This document shows, in pieces, positions 24,381 to 36,475 of a stretch of DNA of 64,000 nt. A model generated the notes under the pieces. The model was not told the origin of the DNA, did no database searches, and was given only the letters and a program-made list of their open reading frames with translations. Within the stretch, counting starts at the first letter, position 1; each line of letters begins with the position of its first letter. The position numbers and the translations under genes are program-made. The stretch is from assembly GCF_963678975.1 (NCBI RefSeq), contig NC_089279.1, forward strand, positions 27,957,609 to 28,021,608. Direction: 5' to 3'. This stretch comes from Dysidea avara. Taxonomy: Eukaryota; Porifera; Demospongiae; Dictyoceratida; Dysideidae.

Positions 24381-24917
24381 TTTGTTGAGACTCTCATTGG
24401 ACCATGTGCACTTATCAACCAGGGTTAATTATAAGAAATGTACATGCGTTTGACAAATAATATGCGCATAATAGACATGCGTGCTTAATAACCTGACTCT
24501 ACGGTACGTATTTCTTGAGTTTAACTTCTTAGTATTCGAATACTTACTGAGCTATTTGAATACTAACTTAAACAAGCAAATATCCAAGCAAATTGAACAT
24601 TTGTTTTAGCTCTAGTCCACATTGTGTGTTGTGCTCTAGTGTTGTGTGTTATGCTGTGAGGTGCTAACCCCTAAGGTACACCCCACTTTACTGTATAGTA
24701 CATACATGTTGAGAAAATCTCAATATTTTTTATAGAGGTTTTCTGTCAGGGGTGAAAAATATATTGACTTTATTTCATGTGAGAGAAGGAGACAGAAAGT
24801 GCAGTAGTGTGTGTTTGTATTGTTTAAATTTTTTTTTTTTGACTTTTTTAATAGTGAGTGACAGTACTGGAGAATAGGTACCTCTAGACAAGAGACAGGT
24901 ACAGTAACATACATATA

Positions 24918-25379
24918 CGGGCGGCCCCAGGATTTTTGGTGACTGGTTTCCAAACCTCCTGTTACATAAACACTAAGGGGTGCTTCCCCAGAAAATTTTG
25001 GAAATCATGCATTCTGAAATTGAATTTCGTAGCAATTCTAGCCAAAACATCTTTAAAACACTAAATAAAACGTAATATAACATTATTTGATTTATTGTTA
25101 TAGGCTTGCTTCTGCTGGTATAGTAGCTAGGAGCAGGCAAAAGAGGTGGAGCACTTTGAAGTTAGAAGTACACAATGCCATTCCAGGGGCATGAACCCCA
25201 GGAAAATTTTCAGGTTTTTAACACTCTGAGATCAGATTTTTTACTGTGTTGGTACTGTTTTAAAATGTGACTGTTCTATTAGAGTGATTGGTTGCTCTAT
25301 TAGAGTATCTTTATCTGAACCTTTGTAAATGCTTGACCAGTTTCTGGAAACCTCAGAATCCCCCCTAGATCCGCCCCTG
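24918..25379. mobile_element. Diverged CAGGGGCG-type element
   Basis: The right end CTAGATCCGCCCCTG matches the element at 21933-22812. The left end (CGGGCGGCCCCAGGATTTTT) is related but eroded, with its CAGG start not evident. Two copies of the CTATTAGAG motif lie at 25268-25310. No target duplication is clear. Confidence 0.5.
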
Positions 25380-26213
25380 CATCATATCTGTACTGTGCTG
25401 TATGTGTGTACAGTAGTGTACAGTACCTCATATAGTAGAGCGCACTAATAATATAACCATGTTATTTGTTTATCATGCCTACCATGGCACCAGCTGAGGA
25501 GTCCTGCCATGTAAAATATAAGGGACGAAAAGCCTCATACTTTTGTGTGAGGCTTCCTGGTTGTATGTATGTATGTAAAGTCATGCAATTGTAAAAATTA
25601 TATTTGGCATGCCATGTAGTGCTGGTGGCATGTTCCTCATACAACCAGCCGCTGCTACTATGGAGAATTTGATTGGTGATTTGTTGACTTTGCATACTTA
25701 ACTACGGTCAATTTTGCAAGTCATTCAAATTCTGTATTGTCTTGTTTATTTGAAGCCATATAGCTTAACAGCACTAGCACATGTATCTAGTGTACATTGC
25801 AACTCAAAATGATTATATAGATACATATTACACATTATGCATACACAATGATATCCATGATAGTGCTAGTATTTTGTTGGCTGGTAATAATAATAATCTA
25901 TCTATCTATCTATATATAGCTAAAAAGCTGTCTGTCTGTCTGTCTACATTCCATGTCATTTTCTCACCAGTTGCTGCATGTATCGGAGCGATTTTCCTTT
26001 TTACTACATGTTTTTTTTGCTTATTGGGTGTAGTGGTGCTGGGAGTATGTTACCTGGTTAGGCATAACAGCCCCAACCTTAATAATAATAGCCAGGGGGA
26101 ACCTACTGCAACGTAATACAGCTTCGGTTCCCCATACAAAAAAACAACAACCGCACCTGTTGGAATGCTGTCTGCTGAAGCTCACAGGCTGTTCTGGACC
26201 CCCCCCCCCACAC

Positions 26214-26250
<37 letters not shown>

Positions 26251-26316
26251 CACACAGCGGTAATACACAGATTTACACTCTGGTAAGTTTTGTGTGCGAC
26301 TTCCAAAAAAATATAT
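25380..26316. other. Non-coding stretch with microsatellites
   Basis: Short (CTAT)n and (CTGT)n runs lie at about 25897-25945, and C-rich plus (CA)n runs at about 26198-26249. No gene is supported. Confidence 0.5.
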
Positions 26317-26345
26317 ACACGAGGTACGTTGCATACGCTACATAC
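26317..26345 (+). repeat. Direct repeat flanking the 26.7-kb gene, left copy
   Basis: ACACGAGGTACGTTGCATAC followed by GCTACATAC. It matches 28113-28141 (29 bp, two differences) in the same orientation. The pair brackets the gene at 26757-27920. Confidence 0.5.
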
Positions 26346-26756
26346 TCAGGGAACGGGTCGTTTGGCCTTACAGCTCGAACATGCCCCTCCACATCATGGT
26401 TTGAAAGAACCCATAACTTTTTTTTATGCTCTAGCCAATTAGAATTGATTGTGGGTTGGAGATTATGGACCACATAGGCTGCAAAGCACACACACACAAA
26501 TACACACAAAAAAACAAACCATAAGTGAGCGTACCGTTTGTAACTCGGTAGTTGCCATCCCCGACGCCATCTCAGTCCAAGTGACTGACTTTATTTGAAA
26601 ATTCGCTCAGGGGGGCGTGCGCTATGCCGATTGCGGCCTTGCGCCGCACATGTTTATAGTTCGTATAATTAGAAATTTGTTTTGTTTTCGGTAAGTTGTT
26701 GCGTGGCTGTGGTATTGTCGGTGTATGATTAACTCGTGGCGGTGTTGTTAGTAGCC

Positions 26757-27920
26757 ATGGCTGAAGGAAGTTCTTCTCAGCTAAACGGTGGGTACGAACA
26801 TAGAACTACGACTATAGTCTATGAATAGCTGTAACTGTTGAATTATGGATATAGAGGTTTTACTGTGTGTACCTTTTGTATACTTTGCAGAAAATGAGGT
26901 TGAAAGTATCTTGAAAGGAATTGCAATATTTTGTTTCGGGTATACCATGTGGAAGAAATGATTAGCCAGTCGAGGTTTTCAACTAATGATCTTCTGTTAG
27001 CTCCAATTCAAAGAATTCGTATCCCAGCTCTTTCCTTGCTGGATTTAGATAAAAACATGTTGACAGAGGGAGCTAGTACAACTCAAGCTATGAATAATGG
27101 AAGGTCAAAGGCAATACAAGCACTTGTAGATGTTTTAAGCACTAGTGCAGCAAGCCTCGATTGCATGAACCAGTCATTTTCGAGGGAAAGTTCTGCTTTT
27201 CTTGCAGATAGAGTACTGAGCAAATTGTGCAAATGCATCATGCTTGATGTACTCTCTTACAAAGAAATGTTAAAAGCAAAAAGGGATGATGGCTACATAA
27301 GTGCTAATAATATTACTTGTGAAAAAATTGCAATGGGAGCGGCTAATCCATGGTATGGGACCCCTGATGCCAGATGCCAAGGGTTCATTGACGACAGTGA
27401 AACTGTTCTGATTGATGTTAGCCCTCTGACCTCACCATCTACTTCAGAAGAAGAAAGCGATGGTACCAGCACAGTATGTGAGGCTAAATTAGCCTCTATA
27501 GATACTGAATCTGTTTTGTCACAACTTGTAAAGACTACTGTGACATCAGCTTTTATTGAACATACCCAGCACCTTTGCCATAATCCTATGGTTCCAGTCA
27601 TACTGGTGAATACGGGAAATGCTAGGATATGTTTATATGATGCTAGCCAAGATTTACTGCTAATTAGTGAAAATTTTCCATGGCTTGATGGCGTTACACT
27701 GTGCAAGTCAGGAACAACCTTGCTGTGGGCAATGTTAAATCACAGGTAAATCAAATTGCATCCATACAGTGTATATTATAATCAATGTTGTATCTTGTTT
27801 TACTTATACAGATACTTCTTGAAAACATTGGAAGATGGAACAACACCTTCTTTAAAAAGCTCATTACACGATAAACTAAAACAGTTAAATAAACTGGATG
27901 GATTCAAGACCATGAATTAG
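26757..27920 (+). CDS. Three-exon gene of unknown function with one frameshift
   Basis: Exon 1 is 26757-26787 (MAEGSSSQLN, donor G|GTGGGT). Exon 2 is 26891-27745 (acceptor TTTGCAG, donor CACAG|GTAAAT). Exon 3 is 27812-27920 (acceptor ATACAG, stop TAG). Splicing of exon 1 to 2 enters a frame that stops near 26960, whereas a 270-codon frame is open from about 26904 to the donor and joins exon 3 in phase. One base change near the T-run at 26928-26935 is needed, so the copy is either disrupted or contains a sequence error. The main part has an alpha-helical N-terminus, a segment GAANPWYGTPDARCQGFIDD that resembles a nuclease-like turn with acidic residues, a Ser/Glu-rich linker and a hydrophobic C-terminal domain. 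I do not recognise the family and assign no function. Confidence 0.55.
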
Positions 27921-27989
27921 ACCAGTGTTTCTTGCTGTTCTTTTATCTTTCTAGGCCTACGTAGCTCTAGGCTGCCCGAATTCTTCACC

Positions 27990-28040
27990 CAACAAGTTGA
28001 TGTTGTGCTACTTCTAAAAACCAGGCGCTAATGCAGCTAG
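27990..28040. repeat. Dispersed repeat B, inverted copy
   Basis: AACAAGTTGATGTTGTGCTA followed by CTTCTAAAAACCAGGCGC is the complement of blocks at 5190-5250 and 34346-34408. It lies 70 bp past the stop of the gene at 26757-27920. Confidence 0.5.
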
Positions 28041-28112
28041 TACCATCCTTTTCTAGCTAAACAGCAACTAATCAATCATGTATAAAGTTTACAGCTTGTA
28101 TAAATGCTAGAT

Positions 28113-28141
28113 ACACGAGGTATGTGGCATACGCTACATAC
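28113..28141 (+). repeat. Direct repeat flanking the 26.7-kb gene, right copy
   Basis: ACACGAGGTATGTGGCATAC followed by GCTACATAC, partner of 26317-26345. Confidence 0.5.
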
Positions 28142-28241
28142 AACAAAGCAATTGCTAGAGTGTGTGGTTAATCTATAACTATAAGCAAGTACCACATAAT
28201 TTGTAATAGGCATTTCAAATATTCTCATACATGTCAAAAAA

Positions 28242-28796
28242 TCAAACTTTTCTTGATTTTTGAGGATGAGGTAATATACTGGGCTTAGTTCTTAGCTGAA
28301 ATTTCTCAATGCAACCTTCTAATGAATCATCATTTTTGTGTTTCCTGAACAATTCATTCTTTAGTGCCATTCCTTTATACTTTACTGATTGTTTGTGGCC
28401 TTTACAAAGGCCGTTTGTGGCTACACCGCCAAAGCAGGTTGAATCTATTAGTATTATTATTATTGATTGTTGTGCAGACCTCAAAAGAGTATGGTGCACA
28501 AAAAAGGGTACAATTGCTACTGTCAATTACAAAAGAAAAACAAACTTATATCTACGATGGAATGTGCCGAAAATGCTTCCATAATTTGTCCTGCCATGCT
28601 TTCCTTCTGATACCAATGGCGTGGAGGTTGGTGTTAAAAGCTTTGTGATCACCAAAATGCTTTTCAAACGTTGTTTTTCAGCATTACATAAGAAATACTC
28701 AGCTTCTTTGGGTGTTTCGCCATGGCGATGGTGCAGTATCGCCCCAAAACAGTGTACTGTTTCAGTGTGGAAAGATTCTGGTGTTTGATTTTCCAC
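28242..28796 (-). other. Possible downstream coding remnants of the exonuclease gene
   Basis: Two minus-strand frames, 28527-28796 and 28242-28526, look partly protein-like. The latter contains KGMALKNELFRKHKNDDSLE, the kind of helical segment that follows the exonuclease core in related proteins. No clean splice connection from the exon ending at 28797 was found, so they may be exons I could not join or decayed sequence. Confidence 0.3.
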
Positions 28797-30270
28797 TCAG
28801 CAACCATTTGAGATTTGTCTCGGGAGTGTTAAATACGTGAGTGGTCTTGAAAGGAGTGGTTCCAGAAATGAGCAGTTGAATATCCTGTTCATTGCTTTAC
28901 AATCATCCAAAGGTCGGTGAGCTGAAAAAGAAAAAAAAGGTACTGTACGTATGCGATTGCATCTTACCATTGTATGTTTCCTCAGGGAAAAACTTCTTGT
29001 ACAAATTTTCTAAACCTAAACTATCATCCTTGGACCACCCATCAAACAATGGATCCATGCACCGTATCAACTGAAGTAAGTACATAATTTCATGATTAAT
29101 ACAATATCACTTGAATACCCTTCTAACGTCATGTAGAGTGTCGGCAAAATAGATGTTGATGCTGTCAAAAAAGGTCAGGGAAGGACGGTGTTTTACTTCC
29201 GCAGCAAGAAAGAGATAATCAAATGCAAAGCCGTTATGAGCTACTAAAACTAACAGAAAATACCAGGAGTTTTTCATGTCAATAGTTCATACCTGGATAA
29301 TATTGAATTCCATTCTGCTTTGCCTGATTCACACAACTTACCATCCATGTGACAAACCGTGAGAATACTGTTGTAAAATCTGGTTGGTCAACCAAATCAA
29401 CAGCTTTTATACCACACAGTCTTGTTGCTACCAAACACCTTTATATGAATTATATTTAATGAGTAACACAAACCTTGAGCAGTAATGAGTCTGGAAGTAT
29501 GACACAAAGTAGAGAACTCTGGATCAGTGATGTGTACTCCATCTGGTGGTAATACCATTGCTCTGATCTCAATTATGTGATCCATCATATGACTTCCTCC
29601 AGTAGTTTCACAGTCAACATTCTAAAAGTGTGGAATACTAAAGATTCACATTTCAAGAGTGACTTACAGTGTCATGGATAGCAGAACTTTCAAACAGGTG
29701 AGGACTGCTGACATTTTCATCTATCAGCATGGTCGATGATTCATCATTCTGTTCTAATGTGTCCCCTTCCAATGCTGTGTCACCACTGTATTCAGCTGTT
29801 GTTATGCCAAATGCATTCATTGTAACCATGTAGTCCTTTTCTATTTCGTGGCGTTGGCTAGCCTTTTGTTTCAAGCTATTCCTACATTGTATGTATACTC
29901 GTTGGGAGGCTAAACATATATGTCTATATACTTATTTACTTATATTTTAGATAATTTTCTGTGTGCCTTTTCTCCTGCTGCTTCTGCCATTGCCTGTGGT
30001 CTTTCATTATAGTAGTCACAGCAGACTGAGGGACATCGACACCCATACTCCACAGACAGACTAATTTCCACAGTGGTCCAATGTTCTATAATAAAAGGTA
30101 TCAATGTGTGTATGTATGTGTACACTGTGCACCTTATGACAAATGGCCATATTTGTCTTGCAGGTGTAGTGAGCATGATGGAGGTCGATTCTCTTTCCTC
30201 GGTACATCAACGCAAGACTATGGAAACCCTCAATACTATTGGTTGTTACTCTACCAGTACTACTGATGTA
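28797..30270 (-). CDS. Multi-exon gene: transposase-like end joined to a DEDDh exonuclease
   Basis: Exons read right to left: 30133-30270, 29940-30085, 29668-29881, 29474-29621, 29293-29427, 29128-29249, 28968-29070 and 28797-28921 (stop TGA). All seven introns have GT/AG ends, all phases agree, and two introns are only 47 and 58 nt. The last three-fifths is a DEDDh 3'-5' exonuclease: motif I VDCETTGGS (Asp, Glu), motif II VAHNGFAFDYLFL (Asp), motif III AHRPLDDCKAM (His, Asp). All five catalytic residues are present. The first exon (TTNSIEGFHSLALMYRGKR and a downstream Cys-His run) and the second (NIGPLWKLVCLWSMGVDVPQ) resemble the C-terminus of a DDE-type transposase-related protein; this is recalled similarity, not a search. 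A Glu/Ser/Asp-rich linker separates the parts. The frame upstream of 30270 continues through an in-frame TAG, so a longer N-terminus may be lost or spliced there. Confidence 0.7.
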
Positions 30271-30299
30271 CTAAGCATTCACAGAATCAACCATGTTAG

Positions 30300-30816
30300 A
30301 TGCCAGTAAAATTATGGACAGAAGCTTTCGTCCATTGGGAGCAGCAGCTAAATCTGATCCTGTATTTACAGTGCCATGAGGTATGTGTACAAATTTATGA
30401 TTGTTACGTATGCAACTTCAATAGAAATTTAAGTACGAACATATGACATACGTACAATATTTGCATGTTCAGACTACTTTGTTTTTCTTTAGCTTGGTAC
30501 CAATGTGCGAACGGTGTTGAGTGAAAAGGTTTTCCCTGAGCCACGATTGGTGATATTTGCTAATCAGGAAAACATGAATGGTGCACAGGGAGTACTAGTA
30601 GCTGAAAAAGAAGTTTTGCTATCAATAGAGAAATTCACTATCATTAAAGGACTCACATTGTTGATGGCAGCTTACTATGTGTTCATCATGAGCTACCCAA
30701 AGTCAACTGCTGCCAATAGCTTTTTGTTATTTGTTCAAGAATTCCTGTTAGGGATAAAAGATACCAGTGTGAGACATTCTGCTAGGTACAAATCATTTGT
30801 CAATGCTTTACTTTGA
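30300..30816 (+). CDS. Two-exon gene of a repeated family, unknown function
   Basis: Exon 1 is 30300-30380 (ATG, MPVKLWTEAFVHWEQQLNLI, donor GAG|GTATGT). Exon 2 is 30493-30816 (acceptor TTTCTTTAG, stop TGA). The phases agree, giving 134 residues. The second part has an acidic start, a central hydrophobic stretch (GLTLLMAAYYVFIMSYPK) and a helical end (FLLFVQEFLLGIKD). From memory, proteins of this pattern are multi-copy and often lie next to transposon genes in invertebrate and fish genomes, but I cannot name a domain. More exons could lie upstream. The gene is head-to-head with the exonuclease gene, whose first visible exon ends only 30 bp from its ATG. Confidence 0.55.
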
Positions 30817-31260
30817 GAACACAAATGTTTGACATTGCTGTACAGATGTATGAATACACCTTTCAATCTTTTAGTAATAATTATTATGGCTATAACATTT
30901 CTATGGGTTCAATGAATATTGTGTGGTTAATTAACACAGTTAAAATAGCACATATATATAGGTGTGCTAAATATAGCACATGTGGGAGATTGACACTGAA
31001 AATGTGTTAAAATTGGAGACATGAGAATAGCATACATTGTGTGTCAAATATAGCACACCAGTTTTCTCTGTGTATACCTGTACACAGAACTGTATAATCA
31101 ATCAATGAATACACATTATTTTAGACATTACCAGAGAGTGGAAAAATACTGGGTGAGGCATAGGCGAGGGTATAGGAGTATACTATATGGTGGGGTCGAG
31201 ACCCCAGGAAGGGGCATTTGCGCCGTCCTCTCCGGATAGTTCAACAACATAAAAACTCAC

Positions 31261-31341
31261 CGCTATTAGAGAATACAGTCCAGTCGGCGTCATCCATTCT
31301 TCTGAGGGACCCTTCTTCTGCTGTTTACCGCAGAGTTTCAT
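31261..31341 (-). CDS. Candidate first coding exon
   Basis: An ATG at 31341 opens 27 codons (MKLCGKQQKKGPSEEWMTPT and more), ending in phase 0 at a perfect donor GCG|GTGAGT. This is a good start-exon candidate. Following exons were not found between 30820 and 31250. It may belong with the minus-strand gene at 28797-30270, across a region now occupied by the plus-strand gene, but that is speculation. Confidence 0.4.
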
Positions 31342-31775
31342 AATTCGCGAGACACACTGCCAAATTTGGGCAAAATGTATCAAGTTTCATACACATCCGG
31401 TTTGTGAAGTTCTAACCAGAATAATTTAATTGATTTCGATTGTTTCAGCGATGAAGATAAGATGCAAGACGTAAGGAATAATATTATTGCAGAAATAATT
31501 TTTGTTAGCGATTCATTGTAGATGTGCTGTTCTCCACAGGAGAGTAAAGGGTCTATAATAGTAAGACTTGCACATGTACACAATGCTATTGCTATAAACT
31601 GACTCCCTGTATTCACAGCTTCTCAAAAGTCCTAGTAGGATAGCATTTACAGATTCAGAGAGCCAACAACCAAATGGAGCAAACCACATGAAAGCATGTC
31701 AGTCAGTGCTTATTATGCACCTATCAATGTAATCCCCGACTACCACAAATACGGGCTGAGGTGGGGGGAAGTGGT
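31342..31775. other. Stretch without a confident gene
   Basis: An open minus-strand frame at 31380-31616 is hydrophobic but unsupported by splice sites or context. No repeat is recognised. Confidence 0.3.
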
Positions 31776-32924
31776 ACATGGTAGACCATACAGTACTCCA
31801 TGGTAGACCATACAGTACACCATGGTAGACCATATAGTACTCCATGGTAGACCATACAGTGCTCCATGGTAGACCGTACAGTACTCCATGGTAGACCGTA
31901 CAGTACTCCATGGTAGACCGTACAGTACTCCATGGTAGACCGTACAGTACTCCATGGTAGACCGTACAGTACTCCATGGTAGACCGTACAGTACTCCATG
32001 GTAGACCGTACAGTACTCCATGGTAGACCGTACAGTACTCCATGGTAGACCGTACAGTACTCCATGGTAGACCGTACAGTACTCCATGGTAGACCGTACA
32101 GTACTCCATGGTAGACCGTACAGTACTCCATGGTAGACCGTACAGTACTCCATGGTAGACCGTACAGTACTCCATGGTAGACCGTACAGTACTCCATGGT
32201 AGACCGTACAGTACTCCATGGTAGACCGTACAGTACTCCATGGTAGACCGTACAGTACTCCATGGTAGACCGTACAGTACTCCTAGTCTCGCGTGGCCAG
32301 ACCGCTTTTTCTCCGTCACGGCGCTTATCGATTAGAGATTATAAGCGCCTACTCCGAAATAGGGTCTGGTCCAGAATCAATACGTAAACTCGTTTTCACA
32401 CCCCAAGCAAGAGCTCGGGGTGTTTAATCAACTTTCGTCATATAACGTATACTTCCTTTTGATTTTCAAGCTACGTACGCACTGGAAATGCCATGAACGA
32501 TAGCCGGCCAGTAGAGTCGATGAGAAACACTGAGGCTGGTTTTGATTCCTTGCTCAGTTTGCCTTTAGCCTTTTGTTTTCACAAGGAATCGATCCGTGAC
32601 CTTTTTAACCGTAGAAAACCAGCCTCAGCGTCTCATCAACTCCACTGGCCATCGTTCATGGCATTTCCAGTGCGTACATGGCTTGAAATTCAAAAGGAAG
32701 TATACGTTATATGACGAAAGTTGATTAAACACCCCGAGCTCTTGCTTGGGGTGTGAAAACGAGTTTACGTATTGATTCTGGACCAGACCCTATTTCGGAG
32801 TAGGCGCTTATAATCTCTAATCGATAAGCGCCGTGACGAAGAAAAAGCGGTCTGGCCACGCGAGACTACAGTACTCCATGGTAGACCGTACAGTACTCCA
32901 TGGTAGTCCGTACAGTACTCCATG
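31776..32924. repeat. Minisatellite, 22-bp unit, split by an insertion
   Basis: About 23 near-identical copies of GTACAGTACTCCATGGTAGACC run from 31776 to 32283. The array resumes at 32869 for about 2.5 copies after a palindromic element. Units at the left edge carry ATACAGT in place of GTACAGT, showing a variant boundary. The repeated His-Gly-Val-Leu-Tyr-type frames on the minus strand are artefacts. Confidence 0.9.
32284..32868. mobile_element. Palindromic Mutator-like element, 9-bp duplication
   Basis: The 585-bp unit is nearly self-complementary end to end. It starts TAGTCTCGCGTGGCCAGACC and ends with the complement; arms exceed 250 bp around a short centre. Its 9-bp flanks are identical (CAGTACTCC at 32275-32283 and 32869-32877). 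Because the host is a tandem array of known unit, the insertion and the duplication can be read directly. Each arm contains a smaller stem, GCGCTTATCGATTAGAG...TATAAGCGCC. A 9-bp duplication with long terminal repeats is typical of Mutator-like elements. There is no ORF of substance. Confidence 0.75.
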
Positions 32925-33305
32925 CAGACAACAGATAGTGCCCATTAGGGGAGTTTCGAGTGGGGCATTTGCTCTGTGGAGTTGTTAATTCCCCACTTTG
33001 TCCCCACCCTTCCCGTACTGGGGAGGTAGGGGCTTAACATAGATAGGTGCATTAGCATTTACTGCAACAGTGAACACCACACGATACGCACATCTACAAG
33101 AAACTTACCAAAAAACGCCGCCTTGACCTTTAGGGTACCCTACATCTTCAGACTGCTTTGTTAGGCGCAATCTGTGAATTTGCGCAGTTTATAAATTACG
33201 CTGCGCATTTTGTGAATTCATAAAATGCGCAACAATTTATAAATTGCGCAGCTCGAATGAGGACACGGTGCGGTGCGATCGAGTGTGCAATTTACGACCT
33301 ACTAT

Positions 33306-33375
33306 CGTTTCACACCTGGTAGTTCACGCGATTTAAGACCTAATTTCGTTTCACACCTGGTGGTTCACGAGACCT
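33306..33375. repeat. Two ~40-bp tandem units in the transposon leader
   Basis: TCGTTTCACACCTGGTAGTT with CACGCGA is repeated as TCGTTTCACACCTGGTGGTT with CACGAGA, about 40 bp apart and just upstream of the integrase start codon. They may be promoter or transposase-binding units. Confidence 0.5.
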
Positions 33376-34345
33376 CCTCGTGGTCCGATAGAGCTTGCGA
33401 GGTGTGAGCTTCAACGAGTTAGCTAGCTAGTCAGTATGTCGAAAGAAGGTCACAGAGAGCTGTTCGAAAAGTTCTGCAGAACGAAATATTTTGATCACAC
33501 CACTACAAGCAAGACAGTATCAGAGGAGAAGGCTAAGAAAATCATAGACGTTTTGAATGGAATTGAAAGAAGCGATATTTCAAACTCCTTCAAATTCTGG
33601 GTTATTAAAACGAAGAAGTTTGCTTTATTAAACTATATCCAGAGTTGAAGTTAGAAAATGTCCTATGTCTGCCAGCCAAGCAAAGAGTAAGAAATGATGG
33701 TTTTTGTGCCTCTCTTCACAAAACTATATAGTTACAGAATGATAATGACAAAACTGTCTTTGGTCATCATCCGAGTCATCATCGCATAGTGGCAACAGCT
33801 GAGAAGTTTATGATATATTAGAGCATGTACACTCAACGGAAAATTGGCATGTAGGCTACAAGAAAATGCTTGCAGAGGTATGGGAATTGTGTATGCTGTC
33901 ATATTATTAAAGTGTCACCAAGTTTTATGGTTACTGAGACTGCATAATATAGTGAAGATGGGGTGGTCCTATGTTTATAATATAGCCACGCTTAATTTAA
34001 TTTTGTAACTAAACATGTGAGCCCATTCCTTGGAGTATATACTGAGTTGGAAATAATACTGAGATAATAAAAGAAATCATTATGTGTGTGCAATGCAGGC
34101 TTTTGCTGAGATGATCAACTAATGTTGTAGCCTATTGTGGAAGTAGTTTTGGGAATATAGTGCTACACAGTAGAAAATTGAGCAAAGAAATCAATTTGAA
34201 CAGTGAATATACTGACTACAAGTGCTTATATTCACAGCCATAACTTTAGAAGAGTTTGAAAATTTGGTTTGGATGTTGACCATATATTGGCATATCTATC
34301 AGGGATATAACGAATTGGTTAAAATAGTAAAATAGTAATACATAG

Positions 34346-34408
34346 TTGGTTAATTCCAGATGAGTTAGCTAGCTGCATGGTGCTTGGCTTTTAGAAGTAG
34401 CACAACAT
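34346..34408. repeat. Dispersed repeat B, copy in the transposon intron
   Basis: TTAATTCCAGATGAGTTAGC followed by the TTTTAGAAGTAGCACAACAT block matches 5190-5250 and, inverted, 27990-28040. Confidence 0.5.
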
Positions 34409-35004
34409 CAACTTGTTTCTGATTGCACTAGTGTGTTAACTGTTCTTGTTATGGCATAGCTATGTTATACACATTTGGCTATGACTGCTTTATTAGAGTG
34501 CCTTGATTTCAATACTTAAAGGTATAGGAGTGCAGTTCCCATTGTTTTGCTTTCAACAGCAGCTGACTGCAATTAAAGGACACAATTGTGTGGCTCTGAA
34601 GTGTGGCATGTATGTGTTCTGATTGTGTAAGAGTGTGGTCCAGTCATGTCATTGTATCATTGAAGCTACATGTATTGTATCTGTCAGTAGTTTAAATGTC
34701 AAATAGTTGTTTGACTTGTTCTTCTAAGGAAAGTGTCTATACAGAAATTTAACACCTTATTATTATGGTTTCCTTGCATGAAGGAGATGATCATGTAATA
34801 TAACAGAAAACAGACACTTGTCAGAACCAGAAAGGTTTATTCGTGAGTTTGTTATTGTGGTGGCCATGTACTGCTTGCTTTGGTTTGGCCTCTGACATCG
34901 TGACAAGTCAAACAGACAGTCAGGCAGACAAAAAAAAAAGGGTTTTGGCGATTTAAAAAATACAGGATTGATGTTTGATACACTAAGACTATTCAACTCA
35001 TTTT

Positions 35005-36475
35005 CAGGGGCGTAGCCAGGATTTTTTGAAGGGGGGTTCCAGCACCAGCATTGAGTTACTAGAAGCAGGGGTCTGGGGGCGCAGCCCCCAGCTGCTGAGA
35101 GACTTTCAATATTTTAATAAATCAAAACTCAGCAAATTGGTATATTTTATGCAAAAAGTACATTATTTTTATTTTTATTTTTTATTAGCTTAACCGAAAG
35201 GTAAGGTGAATACAAAAGGCAAATATGCCTATATGAGTACCACCTACAAAAACAATACAATACAAAACCAAACAACTAAGGATACATTACAACAGTACAT
35301 TGAAATAAAAGCCTACATTAAAAACATACATGACTTAATCAGAAACAAAAATTGTATAACATTCGCCTAAAAGTAGTGCGGCGTGTAGTTGACAGAATGT
35401 CAAATGGGATGGAGTTCCACCAAAAAACACTGTTCACAAAAAAGGAGTAACGGTAAGAGTTTATGGAGGACTGCTTGCATAGAATAGACAATGAGTGTGA
35501 TCTGGTAGAGGCAGCAGAAGAAAAAGTGAAGTAATTGCTAAACTTTAGAGATATATGATGGTGAAGAATATCATAGATAATTGTCAATGACAGATGTTTA
35601 CGTCGGGTGGAAAGAGATGGCCATGATAGCTCTGTACAGCATTCCTCAGATGATTTAGACCATTTATAGGTCCTAGGACAAAATCTGCTGCCACAAATCC
35701 AGCGAGAACCACGGTTTTGTACTCGTTCAAGGGCAATGGAGTTTTTATGAGTGTGTGGATTCCACACAGTACTTGCATAATCCAGAATAGGAATCACAAG
35801 TGACCTAAAGGCCTTTTGTTTTGAAGAAGCTTTACATTAATTATGATGCATTAAGTGCGCCTGGGATGAAGGTAGTACTAGATAAAGCCACCTAGTAGAA
35901 ACAGACAGCATAACACATAGAGACACATATATATAGTAATCTGTAAGTGATGGTTATATCTCACTGTGGTATAAGAGCCATGAATCCACTGATACAAATG
36001 ACAATCAAAACAATATAACTATACAAATATGCATGCATAGCATGGATTCATTTTGCATAACACAAGTGATAAATTACTGGAGCTCTATATCTTTAAACAC
36101 TGCACACCAAAGCTATAGCAGTATAAGGTCATGCTAAGTTTTGCATTTAATGTTGGAATGTCTGAAAACTTCATATGGACATGGATATTTACATGCATGT
36201 TCTATTAGAGTATACCTGACTGATCTATTAGAGTATATACCTGACTGCTCTATTAGAGTATATCGATCTTTTTAACAAGTTTTGAAGAGGGCTCATGTTA
36301 CCTCTGTAAATCCTTCCCTGAGAGATGAATGTAAGTTTTATCAATCGTTGTGCTGTGCCATTACACTATATTGCTCACTCATTTTGTTCTGCCACACTAA
36401 ATGGTGTCAGGATCCTGCTTGCAGAAGTCTAAATTTTACAGGGGGGTTCCTGAACCCCCCCTCCCTACGCCCCTG
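35005..36475. mobile_element. CAGGGGCGTAGCC-type element nested in the transposon intron
   Basis: The 1471-bp unit starts CAGGGGCGTAGCCAGGATTT and ends CCCTACGCCCCTG, bounded by ATTTT on each side (35000-35004 and 36476-36480). G-rich and C-rich subterminal blocks resemble those of the element at 21933-22812. Three CTATTAGAG motifs lie at 36197-36262, the last within GACTGCTCTATTAGAGTATA. A LINE fragment is nested inside. Confidence 0.6.
35339..35797 (-). pseudogene. LINE reverse-transcriptase C-terminal fragment
   Basis: A minus-strand frame of 152 codons matches the region after the catalytic core of CR1/L2/Jockey-like non-LTR retrotransposons: IPILDYASTVWNPHTHKNSI, LERVQNRGSRWICG, a leucine-rich middle, and a FFVNSVFWWNSIPFDIL end. 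No catalytic YxDD part is present upstream, so it is a 5'-truncated copy, as is usual for LINEs. Its 3' end lies toward 35150. It is nested in the element at 35005-36475. Confidence 0.7.
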